Source of the DNA: a virus
IMG/VR virus record: IMGVR_UViG_3300009130_000103
Coordinates: 1-28,931 of that record
Length of the DNA: 28,931 bases
Direction: 5' to 3' (one strand)
Position 1 is the stretch's first letter. Every line of letters starts with the position of its first letter. The notes beneath the pieces are model-generated. The model was not told the origin of the DNA, did no database searches, and worked only from the letters and a program-made list of their open reading frames with translations. Shown one piece after another: positions 8,401 through 16,300 of this stretch. Position numbers and translations under genes: made by a program.

Positions 8401-10938
8401 CTTGTTTGCTGCAACTTGTTCTGTGTTGTATATTAACTCAGCTTCTTTGTTTATAGCAGATTCATTAGTGTTTTTACCTTCACTTTCAAGGTTTTTTCTA
8501 GCTTGTTTTAATATTCTATCATGTCTATCAGGATCAACACCTTTTAGTAAAGTAAATCTATTACCATATTTATCAGGGCTTTTAAACTCATCTAATATAC
8601 CTTCTAGTCTTTTATATTTTAAAGACAAAGCATTTATCATTGTCTCTTTTTTCTTTTCACTTATATCTGTTCTAGCTTGTATAGCCAAAGCTTCAGCTCT
8701 AAGATCATATTGAGCGCCAACAATAGACTTGAAATCTTCATAAACATTGTAACCCATTTTAGCACTCCATGTTTCATTAAAACCATCTATTTGTTTTACT
8801 GTATCATCTTGTAGCTCTTTTAATTCTTTTCTTATTTCTACAGCTCTTTTTGTTCTACCTAACTTATTATCTTTTAACTGCTGATATTCTTGTTTTAGCT
8901 CACGCATTGTTTGAGCATTATTTAATATACCTTCAACAACCTCTTTATTAGCCATAGATCTAGCTGCAGCACCTGTAACAACACCACCAGCACCCATAAC
9001 ACCACCAAAAAATCCACCAGCAAAAGCAGCGTGATCTACATTTTCCAATATAGGTCTACCAGTAAAAATATTCTGAAAAATACTAGTTAAACCCTCTGTT
9101 GTTGATTCAAGTCCAGCACCAATGGCAAACTCTTTAAAAGCGTTCTTCTTAAAATATTGTTTACCACTTAACATGGTTAAATCATCACTTTGATTTTTTA
9201 ATAAAGTTTTAAAACCACCACTCAAAGCTGTTTTACCTATAATAAACGTAGGTGCAACACCTAAAGCACCTTCAGCTAAACCAAAACCAGTTCCAACAAG
9301 CATTTTATGTAAATCCGATGTGTTTTTATCGTTGTAATCAAGATCATCTAATCTAGTTAAATATTCTTGATATGTCATATCACCTATTTGTTGACCAGCT
9401 GATTGAACACCTATAACACTACCAGCAGCCGCTGCTGATAAATATGTTCCAGCACCAAGAACACTAGCCGCACCACCAGTTGCTATCATACCAGCAAATA
9501 TAGGTAACTGCCTACCACTTTCTTCAAATAAAAATCTTCCAAAGTTATTCAAACTATCAAAAGCATCATCAAAATCTACATCTTTTCTAAATTTTTTTCT
9601 TTCAGCATCCATACGTTTTCTTCTTTCTTGACCATAGTCTTCGAAAAAAGTAAATTCATTTCCTTCTTTTGGATTATAAACAAGAGTAGATCCTCCACCC
9701 GGTAATGAAACACCTTCAAGATCTCTAAGTATATTCACACCAGCTTCTAAATATTCCATACCACCTGTTAATAAACCACCACCTACGTCTAGTATTTGAA
9801 AACCTAACTTATCTGCCATGCTAAAGTTTAATTTACTTATAGCTAGCTCTTCTTGTGCGTCTCTACCTATTTCAGATCTTTTTAATAATTCTTCGTATTG
9901 GTTTAATAAATCATCTTTAAGTACATTATAATTATGTATTGATGATTGCAGGTCATCATATTGTTCTTTTGATATAAATCTACCATCTAATAATTGTAAT
10001 TTTTCTGATCCTTCAGGTATATTAAATTTATAATCTGGGTTTTTAATATTTTCTTCAAACTCTGCAATTTTAACCGCATCTTCTCCGTTAGATATACCAG
10101 TAGCTTTTATTTGTAACTTGTCATACTCTGTTTTTATAGTTTTTGCGTCGTTACTTTTTAATCTAACATCTTCATTATATATATTTATAGCTTTTCTTTC
10201 ACCATCAGAAAAACCAGCCCAAGCACGATCAATTTCGCTGTCTATAGCTTTTTGTCTATCTAAAATGTTTTTTTGGAATTTAAAATAGTCTTGGACAAGA
10301 TCTATTGGGGGAACTTCGCCTTCCCATGTTCGGAATTGTTCAGGTAGTGTTGATAAATTTGTTTTACCGTTTTCTTCTTCAGAGTTCTTTTTTCTTTCTG
10401 TAAATTCTGCTGTTATAGCATCTAACTCTTCTTTGTATGGATATACTGTGTTTTTTTCCCTAGTACCAAAATAATCATAAGAACCATAATTAGAGCCTGT
10501 TTTTGGCGATGATGATATTTCATAAGGTTCAAAACTTAAATTTTCGTTAGCAATTTTAGCTTCTTCTATTTTTCTTTTTAACTGAGGATTTATATCTGGG
10601 TTATTTATTTCACCATAAGATAAGTAACCAATTACACCATCATCATACTCAACTGGCACGTTTCTTATATCATAAGTATCTTCGTACTGCTCTTCTTCTG
10701 TATACCCAATTGTTACCTGAGTACCACCTTTTGTTATTCTTGTTTTTGGTTTACTAGGTTTTGTATATACTGTTCTTTTTCTATCAGGATTTATATTTCT
10801 ACCCGGCTCTAGGTCTCTTTCTATCTCTCCAGTTTCAAACGCAGAAAATGGATCATCATTTACAATTTCTGTATTTACTGTAAAAGCTGCAAAAGGATCA
10901 TTAGTCTCGCTGCCATCAAGCGTACTATTGTTCATCAT
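2479..10938 (-). CDS. Giant polyvalent internal virion protein with metalloprotease-like, sigma-like and HAD hydrolase segments (2819 aa)
   Basis: Likely carried in the capsid and delivered with DNA, as for large multi-domain virion proteins of podoviruses. Visible parts: DPFAAF and DPFSAF motifs near residues 14-34; a charged helical region to about 450; Gly/Ala-rich hydrophobic stretches at about 475-665 that could insert in membrane; HETSH (936-940), a zincin HExxH, with a candidate third ligand Glu1009 in PAEIIAGF; a stretch at about 1125-1225 resembling sigma region 2 (RWNPNVGTNINQWIQ); and a HAD hydrolase at about 1943-2105 with all motifs: D1950/D1952 in FDFDDT, T2029 in VLTARP, K2066, D2085/D2086 in YFADD. 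The C-terminal 500 residues hold FFNRRSALLQG and a final DPFAAF at 2812-2817. The start ATG (10938) is one base after the previous stop. The substrates of the protease and phosphatase are unknown; the sigma resemblance is weak. Confidence 0.78.
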   Translation of the reverse strand: MMNNSTLDGSETNDPFAAFTVNTEIVNDDPFSAFETGEIERDLEPGRNINPDRKRTVYTKPSKPKTRITKGGTQVTIGYTEEEQYEDTYDIRNVPVEYDDGVIGYLSYGEINNPDINPQLKRKIEEAKIANENLSFEPYEISSSPKTGSNYGSYDYFGTREKNTVYPYKEELDAITAEFTERKKNSEEENGKTNLSTLPEQFRTWEGEVPPIDLVQDYFKFQKNILDRQKAIDSEIDRAWAGFSDGERKAINIYNEDVRLKSNDAKTIKTEYDKLQIKATGISNGEDAVKIAEFEENIKNPDYKFNIPEGSEKLQLLDGRFISKEQYDDLQSSIHNYNVLKDDLLNQYEELLKRSEIGRDAQEELAISKLNFSMADKLGFQILDVGGGLLTGGMEYLEAGVNILRDLEGVSLPGGGSTLVYNPKEGNEFTFFEDYGQERRKRMDAERKKFRKDVDFDDAFDSLNNFGRFLFEESGRQLPIFAGMIATGGAASVLGAGTYLSAAAAGSVIGVQSAGQQIGDMTYQEYLTRLDDLDYNDKNTSDLHKMLVGTGFGLAEGALGVAPTFIIGKTALSGGFKTLLKNQSDDLTMLSGKQYFKKNAFKEFAIGAGLESTTEGLTSIFQNIFTGRPILENVDHAAFAGGFFGGVMGAGGVVTGAAARSMANKEVVEGILNNAQTMRELKQEYQQLKDNKLGRTKRAVEIRKELKELQDDTVKQIDGFNETWSAKMGYNVYEDFKSIVGAQYDLRAEALAIQARTDISEKKKETMINALSLKYKRLEGILDEFKSPDKYGNRFTLLKGVDPDRHDRILKQARKNLESEGKNTNESAINKEAELIYNTEQVAANKAAINKILTDKEMSLNYTSDIFPTEADAVNRANEELAKENLSKSERKYWESIKNAKKGTRNGIAARVNGEYRFATIEENEIKNSRTQTKTHETSHLILWDKVLKLFGDGRTKEGKAKKAAVEAAIANDIVEYLLKNQPRVYNDMFGFDLSQRVQVGEKGFIPAEIIAGFIERASQMDLSRPQDKQFMGAFGRWISGFTGIDRDTMSKPNDVIDFLITLGQKLDNGTLKKTDLDKKRIEEVFDKYKNTPVDDGLSIDEKADSMTDDKTLFEQTEDIINAVDWNKLSKDEKKDVGEMIGLYWENFIRKKFKQTMSVNTDDYEIDNLTSEFVLGEKSRSRGLAEIISRWNPNVGTNINQWIQSSIQGQGQVDLRILDFVKKSPTYGRFVDSIDEIKSSGQPFEISTTDSSLDINKTTQDFNEFRKLLNIEFGGQLYDKTLKVNTEMFLNLKDTKGKFKGKTVKELLDLNPRRARTIIQDYAAKNLRADITNIIGAQKSKKFKDFIRNEETLQSLINLIAVKHRSSFPFLSEVIGTMNVDVSKANQQSDQGQFVSDEKAGNKIYKPKDMSKMKPDEKAEFIDFVEKAFVDGLKIRGRGDKQGYVDKDGNLTGVVEYDGRETTHKALKDALANELILDATFTAMENSDSMQAMYDGVTGKLAENIKRDPELAFSVSEAGGLQKLTKLAKIVMKGDYDSVFDSKGVLNEKYNKEFTPEMAKIVQDIYESGLIQDQKVYKFLQAIQKNPAIPQEVKDQVKNALTSKSDYDLRKVFADDMEILANEFGAEILEVIGFDALGFINRVLDPAKTKQDKEATLSLKQTVAEDLNVTLEELGKMKEGKGLTVYQDGVTGDFYQRLQDIKSKLNNTKAQFPEGFDISKVRPMNIKIAGSLFFRIDKILQSDTTASEKIEQLLDEKLQTEIKEANAQNKILFKYLIKKLLKSGISDVSMINMLQLQTNAAEGFRALTGLKYITITDGPLGKMKGEHLADNSSTMVDIVELKYKNLKGEALDEAIDGILEYHDQWIGNRSQLDFVDVFGKNNPNKDLRIRLYPNPSQVFTFDMKPAETLIKQREDDIKLKVEQKKTKNARNTLEMANSLSGKRKGISVFDFDDTLAKSNSKVGVTMPDGSKRRINATEFALESADLEAAGAKFDFSEFNKVIDGKKGPLADLALKRQGKFGSGDIFVLTARPQEAAYAIHAFLKGIGLNIPIENITGLEDGRPQAKADWIINKVGEGYNDFYFADDAIKNIKAVKDALKDVDVKGRVELAFSESINYEDKINEIIAHQSGVSKDARFSRVVAQRKGKQSKFYILPSTAQDFEGLLYYMAGKGEQGSKDLAWLQNNLFKPYMKAVDAINIAKTSIISDFKKLNKNYKAESDKLTKLMQNGNFTYDQGIRVYIYNKQGQNIPGISKRDLNSILKEINSDPRLKQYADAIQNIGSGKDGVYPAPKDGWEMNSVLADLDNLTRKVGRKRFLEDWLKVIEATFTPDVFNKLEAIYGSTYVDALKDALWRMENGTNRPSGANATTNAWLNWVNNSVGTIMFFNRRSALLQGISFINFVNWSDNNPLKAAIAYGNQPQFWQDFAMIWNSPKLKQRRRGLQTDLQWQEIANAAKNSKNRFNSAISYLLQIGFTPTQLMDNFAIAAGGAPFYRNRFNTYKKQGLTDAEAKQKAFDDFSEIAEKTQQSGDPALISQEQASPLGRLVLAFQNVTQQMVRLQNKAGTMLIRRQKYEGMTQLQSDFTNVSKIVYYGAIQNFIFTFLQNAMFGLLPGFEGDEKDDLMKQIESENAKKARQINNMIDTLLRGSGLKGAVVSTIKNAIMQYQKQDAKGFRADHTYTLIELLNISPPIGSKARKVYSAIQTRKFNRDLLEERGFEITADGRINLAPSYEIIGNLASAFLNLPLDRVVSELDGIVEATDSRNRAWQRIALALGWRTWDVGAKNEEEDLMQIFIDLDKKQKKRDEKNKKKDPFAAFDN
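2488..2505 (-). repeat. 18-base direct repeat, copy at the 3' end of the giant gene
   Basis: This is the partner of 10882-10899, in the same orientation and reading frame. It lies in the last codons of the 2819-aa protein, so the protein begins and ends with the same short motif. Homologous recombination between the copies would remove nearly the whole gene. Confidence 0.85.
10882..10899 (-). repeat. 18-base direct repeat, copy at the 5' end of the giant gene
   Basis: AAAAGCTGCAAAAGGATC (plus strand) is identical at 10882-10899 and 2488-2505, near the two ends of the same 8.46-kb gene. Both copies encode DPFAAF with the same six codons. A third related motif (DPFSAF) close to the 5' copy uses different bases, so identical codons are not forced by protein constraint alone. 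Confidence 0.85.
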
Positions 10939-10939
10939 A

Positions 10940-12391
10940 TTATCTTAATTTACTTATTATTCTAATTATTTCGTCTTTATTTAAGCTAGGATCTATTTTA
11001 TGACCTGCATCTATTTTATTTCTTTCACTTGTTTTACTCATGCTTACTGGCACTAAATAAGTACCACCGCCACTTCCACCAGTTACCTTAGTTGTAACTC
11101 CTGCGGCAGTAAGTAAAGGTGTTTGTTCTTCTTGTGATAATTTTTCAAAATCCTCTATATTCATACCAAACAAAGTTTTATATGTTTTATCTGTGTAAAA
11201 AGTTTCATAATCATAAGGATATTGTTTACCGTTTCTAGTAATTGTAAATGACCTTGTGCCGCCCGTACCCTCTCTATTTATTATTTCAAAACCTTCTTCC
11301 CAGATACTATCTTTTTTACCTGGTAAATTACTTAAATATAATCTCCAGTCTGATTGTGTAGGCGGTGTTTCAAAACCACCAAACCAAGTATTAACGTCTT
11401 TTTCAGTATCAGCGGGTGTTGTTTCAGTTATTTTAGGTAAAGAAGCTGTATAACCTGCATCAGCCTGCTCATTTAATTTAATCATATGAGCTTCAATCAT
11501 TTTTTCTTTTAAAAGTTTTTCTGCATTTGCTTTTGCAACAGGATCATCACCTTGCATAGCTTGTATTTCGTTTTGATATATATTTGGATCTAACAACGTA
11601 CCACCCATATCCATTACGTCTTCAAAAGCAGCAGATAATATACCTCCAGTACTTTCTTTATTTAAAAGTTGTCTATAGTCATTTCTTTTTAAAGCAGCTT
11701 CATTTTCTGTTAATTTTTTCTTACCATCATAAGCATTAACATATGTTTCCATCATTACTCCACCTAGCGCGTAGTTTTTGTTAAAATGTTCAGGTAAGTC
11801 TTTTACACGCACTCCTAAAAAGCTCATATTACCATTAGCGTCTATTTCTGGTTTTATTTTATTACTTTTTATATCTGATATAAAAACCTTGTCTTCGTCA
11901 GATACAAAATCAGATATTAAAGAACTATCAGCATCCTCGTTAAACCCAGAAAACTTTTGATCTAATAATCTTAATTCATTAGGTATTTTATTTAGTATTA
12001 AATCTTCACTGGTATTAATAAGGTTAGACATGTGAGATTTACCCGCAAAATCAGTAGCACCCATGTTTTTACTTAAATGTGTGTAATAACCTCTTTGAGC
12101 ACCTGTTTCAACAACAAGTGGCATTATTATAGATTTATATTCAGAAGGTAAATTTGTAAACTGAGAAAAATCAATTTGAGGTGAATTTTCTAAATTATGC
12201 TGTACTATTGCATCAGCTTGTCTTCTTTTTAATTCTTGTTCACTAACTTTAGGCCCTAAATTTATACCAGTACCTTTAGCGCCTTGATTAACAGCTGAAA
12301 ACACATTTATATTAGCATTAGAAACACCTTTTAAATTACCAAAGTAATTAGGTGTTCTAGGAGTTGTTGTAGTTTGTTTTGTTGTTGCCAT
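10940..12391 (-). CDS. Putative internal virion protein (483 aa)
   Basis: No fold is recognised. The N-terminal 50 residues are polar and probably disordered (TTKQTTTTPRTPNYFGNLKG). The middle (residues 60-330) is mostly helical, with YKSIIMPLVVETGAQRGYY and a charged, Asp/Ser-rich segment (NEDADSSLISDFVSDEDKVF). The last third has EKDVNTWFGGF, a Gly-rich bridge (VTGGSGGGTYLVPV) and a basic helical end (DEIIRIISKLR). There is no signal peptide or membrane span. It is packed between the Ala/Gln-rich protein and the giant virion protein, with only one base before the latter, so the three are probably co-translated as a set of internal or ejected proteins. That role is inferred only from context. 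Confidence 0.55.
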   Translation of the reverse strand: MATTKQTTTTPRTPNYFGNLKGVSNANINVFSAVNQGAKGTGINLGPKVSEQELKRRQADAIVQHNLENSPQIDFSQFTNLPSEYKSIIMPLVVETGAQRGYYTHLSKNMGATDFAGKSHMSNLINTSEDLILNKIPNELRLLDQKFSGFNEDADSSLISDFVSDEDKVFISDIKSNKIKPEIDANGNMSFLGVRVKDLPEHFNKNYALGGVMMETYVNAYDGKKKLTENEAALKRNDYRQLLNKESTGGILSAAFEDVMDMGGTLLDPNIYQNEIQAMQGDDPVAKANAEKLLKEKMIEAHMIKLNEQADAGYTASLPKITETTPADTEKDVNTWFGGFETPPTQSDWRLYLSNLPGKKDSIWEEGFEIINREGTGGTRSFTITRNGKQYPYDYETFYTDKTYKTLFGMNIEDFEKLSQEEQTPLLTAAGVTTKVTGGSGGGTYLVPVSMSKTSERNKIDAGHKIDPSLNKDEIIRIISKLR

Positions 12392-12403
12392 TATATTTAT
12401 TTA

Positions 12404-13009
12404 TTATGGTTGATCATCACCAAATTGAGCACCTGCAGCAGCACCTAAAGCACCGACACCACCCATTATACTAGCCGTTGCGTTTGCCCTTGCTTGATTA
12501 GCTGCACTTAATCTGTTTTGAGCCATACTCATTAAACCACTAGCTTTTTGATATTCTAATCCTCTAGCGGCAGTTGCACCAGCTACTTCAGCTTGTTGAA
12601 CTTGAGCAGCACCTTGAGCAGCCATTTTAGCATTAGCAGCTTCTTGTTGAGCTATGCTAGCAGATGCAGCTTGGTTTTGTTGAGCACTTGCGTTTGCCAT
12701 TGATTGTGCTAAAGCAGCTATACCAGATCCACCGGCAGCTCCTTGCATAGAAGACATAGTATTAGCTAGAGCAGCTTGGTTTTGCTGTGCTGCAAAATCA
12801 GCGGCTTGCGTATTAACCGTTAGATCTTCATATGGATTTTCCATGTTAGCAGCTAAGTTAGATGTATCTAAATTCATCATTCTAGCCTTAGCTCTTGCCA
12901 TTTCTTGTTGTGCAGCCCTTTGTTCACGTTTACGTTTACCGCTACCAATTATACCACCGGCGATACCTGCTAAACCTTGAACTCCTGCACTTATTGCTGC
13001 TCCTGTCAT
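12404..13009 (-). CDS. Ala/Gln-rich putative internal virion (ejection) protein (201 aa)
   Basis: Probably a minor internal or ejected protein. The N-terminus is a Gly/Ala hydrophobic helix (AAISAGVQGLAGIAGGIIGSG, residues 4-24) followed by a basic stretch (KRKREQRAAQQEMARAKARMM). The middle has NPYEDLTVNTQAADFAAQQNQ, then about 100 residues of low-complexity Ala/Gln/Ser helix (GGSGIAALAQSMANASAQQ), and the end is again Gly/Ala-rich (MGGVGALGAAAGAQFGDD). This amphipathic, membrane-inserting composition is like that of the T7 gp14-type ejection protein, which is small and sits before larger internal proteins as here. No sequence homology to gp14 can be claimed. The start ATG is preceded by TTAATAAAT, the leader common in this genome. 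It is 12 bases from the next gene. Confidence 0.6.
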   Translation of the reverse strand: MTGAAISAGVQGLAGIAGGIIGSGKRKREQRAAQQEMARAKARMMNLDTSNLAANMENPYEDLTVNTQAADFAAQQNQAALANTMSSMQGAAGGSGIAALAQSMANASAQQNQAASASIAQQEAANAKMAAQGAAQVQQAEVAGATAARGLEYQKASGLMSMAQNRLSAANQARANATASIMGGVGALGAAAGAQFGDDQP

Positions 13010-13044
13010 ATTTATTAATTATTACTTATTATTATTATTACACA

Positions 13045-13362
13045 CTATTTGCTAGATTCAAATACTTCACTACCAACATCATATAACTCACAAGGTGTTG
13101 TGGCGTCGTTTCTCATTTTAACCTCAGCATAATAACCTCTTATAGATGATGTATTACCTCTACTATCTTTGCTAAATAATATAAAATCATTAGCGGTTGG
13201 TCTAACAACAGTACCACCTATATCACAACTTATAGTAGTGTCTGTAACTGCAGTAGCTACACCCATTTCTACTATAGTACCACTAGTGTTTTGATAATAC
13301 ATAGTATCACCAACTTGTACTGAATCTTGAATATGTGGAAATGTCATTGTTATATTAGGCAT
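13045..13362 (-). CDS. Small beta-rich structural protein, function unknown (105 aa)
   Basis: I cannot name a function. The protein starts MPNITMTFPHIQDSVQVGD, continues with TMYYQNTSGTIVEMG, and ends YDVGSEVFESSK. It is rich in beta strands, with two Cys residues (in SCDIGG and TPCELYD) and no signal peptide or membrane span. I recall small proteins with this N-terminal MPNI..F.H...QVGD.YY pattern and a SEVFESSK end in many marine phages, next to tail or virion genes. Its position 10 bases after the nozzle gene and before the internal virion genes suggests a minor virion component, perhaps a tail plug or tip. The gap downstream (13010-13044) is pure A/T spacer with no hairpin. Confidence 0.75.
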   Translation of the reverse strand: MPNITMTFPHIQDSVQVGDTMYYQNTSGTIVEMGVATAVTDTTISCDIGGTVVRPTANDFILFSKDSRGNTSSIRGYYAEVKMRNDATTPCELYDVGSEVFESSK

Positions 13363-13372
13363 ATCTTATAAA

Positions 13373-16300
13373 TTAAGGGACGTAATCTAAATCTACATCT
13401 ATTGTAAATGATACATCTGATGTTGATGATATTACTTCGTCTGTTTTTGCTGTCCAAGTATAGTGTAAATCTTGTGATGGGGCTACGCCAACTAAACTTG
13501 TTTTTGTAATTGTTAATTCTTGTGTTTGATGTATTGCTGAGCTAGATGCTGATGATATACTTAAAGTTATTTGCTGTAATGAGTTGCCATGGAAGTTACC
13601 ATACATAACACCAGTACCACTTGTTAAACTAGTAAGTGATAAAGTACCAACATCTATAGCTTTTACATTTGTACCACTATTTCCATTACCATCATTGTAA
13701 CTAAACCTGTGATCACCTACTATTATACCACTTGCATCACCTGTTACTGTAACTGATAGTAATCTTGAACCACCACCAGATCCACCAGAAACACTAAGAA
13801 AATCGTTTAAAGGTAATGTACTAGTTAAATCGCCATCACCATACTTATTGATAAACATATCACCAGTTATTGTAACCGTTTTTGGTGACGCTGAGTTATT
13901 TATAGTAACAACAGGTAAGCCAAAATCTAATTCAAAATTGTTTGTAAATATAGAGTGATCTTCATCTGTTGGTGTTGATACAAAACCTGTAAAATCATCA
14001 ATTTCAGGATCTCTAGTTTTACTTATATTGTTAGTAGCTGTAGCAGTTAAACTTAAAGCTATTTTTGAAAAGTCAGATCCTTCAACAGGATATGCACTTG
14101 CTGTGTATGTTTTAGTTGCTGCGCTCGATGTTATTGTAAAATCAGCTGTTTGAGAAGCATTTAAGCTTACAGTAACGTCAGCAAATTGATTTATATAAAA
14201 TGGGTTTTGTACTACATTAGAAGAGTTGTATACATTTCCTTGTAAAACAGGATCTCCAGCACTTGAAGGAGTTATAGGTAATAAAGTAGTTTCGCCTATT
14301 GCTTCTATTTGTATGTAATATCTTCTAGTCACAGTAGTTTCTAAAAACGGTATTGTAACAGAGTAAACACCAGTTGATGGTATTTCTAAATTTGTTTCAG
14401 ATCCAACAAACGTTGTACCGTTCCACCACTCTGTAAATGTTATTGTTGTGCTACTTATAGTCTGTGCACTTGAGAGCGTAACCGATGTACCATTAACACT
14501 AACAACAGTAACAGTACCACTTATACCAGTACCTGTAACTAACATACCGTTGTGTATGTCATTGTTTGCGGCTGTAAGCGTTAAAGTTGTACTTGAACCT
14601 GAAGTGCTAGCTGTTGAAGTTGTAGAGTTTTTAAATCTAAAATCTGCACCAACCGCACCAAAAACTTTTACTTCTTTATCTGTTGCAAATCTAGGAACAA
14701 CATTACCATTAACAACTCTATATCCTGTAATTTTATTAGTATCTGCAGCATTTTCTAAAACAGAACTAGCGTTAAATATAATTTCATCATCATTAGTATT
14801 AGATGCAGGATATTTATAACTTATGCTATACACACGTACGTGTACGTCTTCTAAAGTTTTACTATCTGATCCAATAGTTATGTTAGTATTAGTTGTATCT
14901 TTATCTTGAAAAGTAATTATATATTCACTTTCTGGATCTTCATCTTGTCTTGTTATTTTAAAGTCTGGTTGTTCAGTAAAATTGTAACCAAGATCTAATG
15001 TTAATGTAACTGTAGCTGCTAAAGTTGTAGATGTATAATTACTAGGTAAACCTGTAGCTGAGTTAGTTGGTTGAGCTGTAGCGTTACCAGAACCAGCATA
15101 ACTAATTACAGCAGTTACATTTGAATCTGTTTGTTCTTTTATATTAAGATCGTTTAATAAATATTGTTTTAAAACACCATCACCTGTAACAGCTAAACTT
15201 ATAGTTAAATCACTACTAGGCATGTTAACACCATCTGTAAAGTTTATTGTTGCTATTACATTATCACCACTTTGAGCGAAAGCAACACTATCTACATAAG
15301 TTCCAGTAGTACCTACGCTAAGATCACCAGCTGTCAACGTGCTACCTGTATTTGGTGTTATTAATATAGTTATACTAGAATTTGTACTGTGTATTTCTGT
15401 ACCTATTGTAACGTCAAATGTAGCGCCTGGGTTTGTTGTATTAGCAATACCAGTTAAAGCTACATTAACGGTTCTATCAGCTAAAGAAGTATCACCAGAT
15501 ATATTAGTTAGCTGACCAACACCTTGAACATTAAATTCAGTAGAATCTAAGTTAGCTAAAGTTGTTGCATCACCTTTTATATTATTATAATATCTACCTT
15601 CTTTTTTCTTAAACTCTTTTACAAAACCTTGTTGTAAGTCAGTTTGTATATATTCAGTATACCAACCTTTGGTATTTGTAGATGTAGCATTACCATAATC
15701 ATTTGTATATACTCTAGAGGCAGAACCTCCATAGTTTAATGTTTTAAAGCCTTTAATTGTTTCAGGCATTTCGTTTATTAAAAACGTTACAGATGAATCA
15801 TATTGTACACCATAAAAATTATTTCTAGTATCATTAGTGTGAACGTGTAATTCACCATTTTTTATAGAATAATACTTATTATTTAAAGACAAAGCAGCTT
15901 CAGGTATAAATGATTTAAAACTAGGAAAACCTCTAACTTTTTCATCAAAAGAAACTGTTTGATCACTTAATGTTAAATTATATAAACCTTTTGAACCATC
16001 ATAACTACCTAATATTAATGTTGAATTAGGTAATGTGTCTTTAAAAAAGTCTCTCATGCCATGCTCTGATATTGCTGATAAACCATCTCTTGATAATCTT
16101 AATACAGCACCTCTTGATTTATCTACAAAATAACATCTATAAGCATACGATGAAAATGACTCAGGGTTTTGTGATATACCATATTCACCTATAAAAGGTA
16201 TTGTTTGGCCTAAAACTCTATTTGTTGCTGTTAATTGTGGATTACCACTAGCTTCAAACAAAGCGTCTTTATTAGCTAATACTTTTAAAACTTTATCTTC

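Noticed and set aside
13010-13044. AT-rich TTATTATTATTATT tract between the 105-aa and 201-aa genes
   Set aside because: It is a simple triplet run in a short leader; there is no dyad or iteron arrangement to support an origin or operator.
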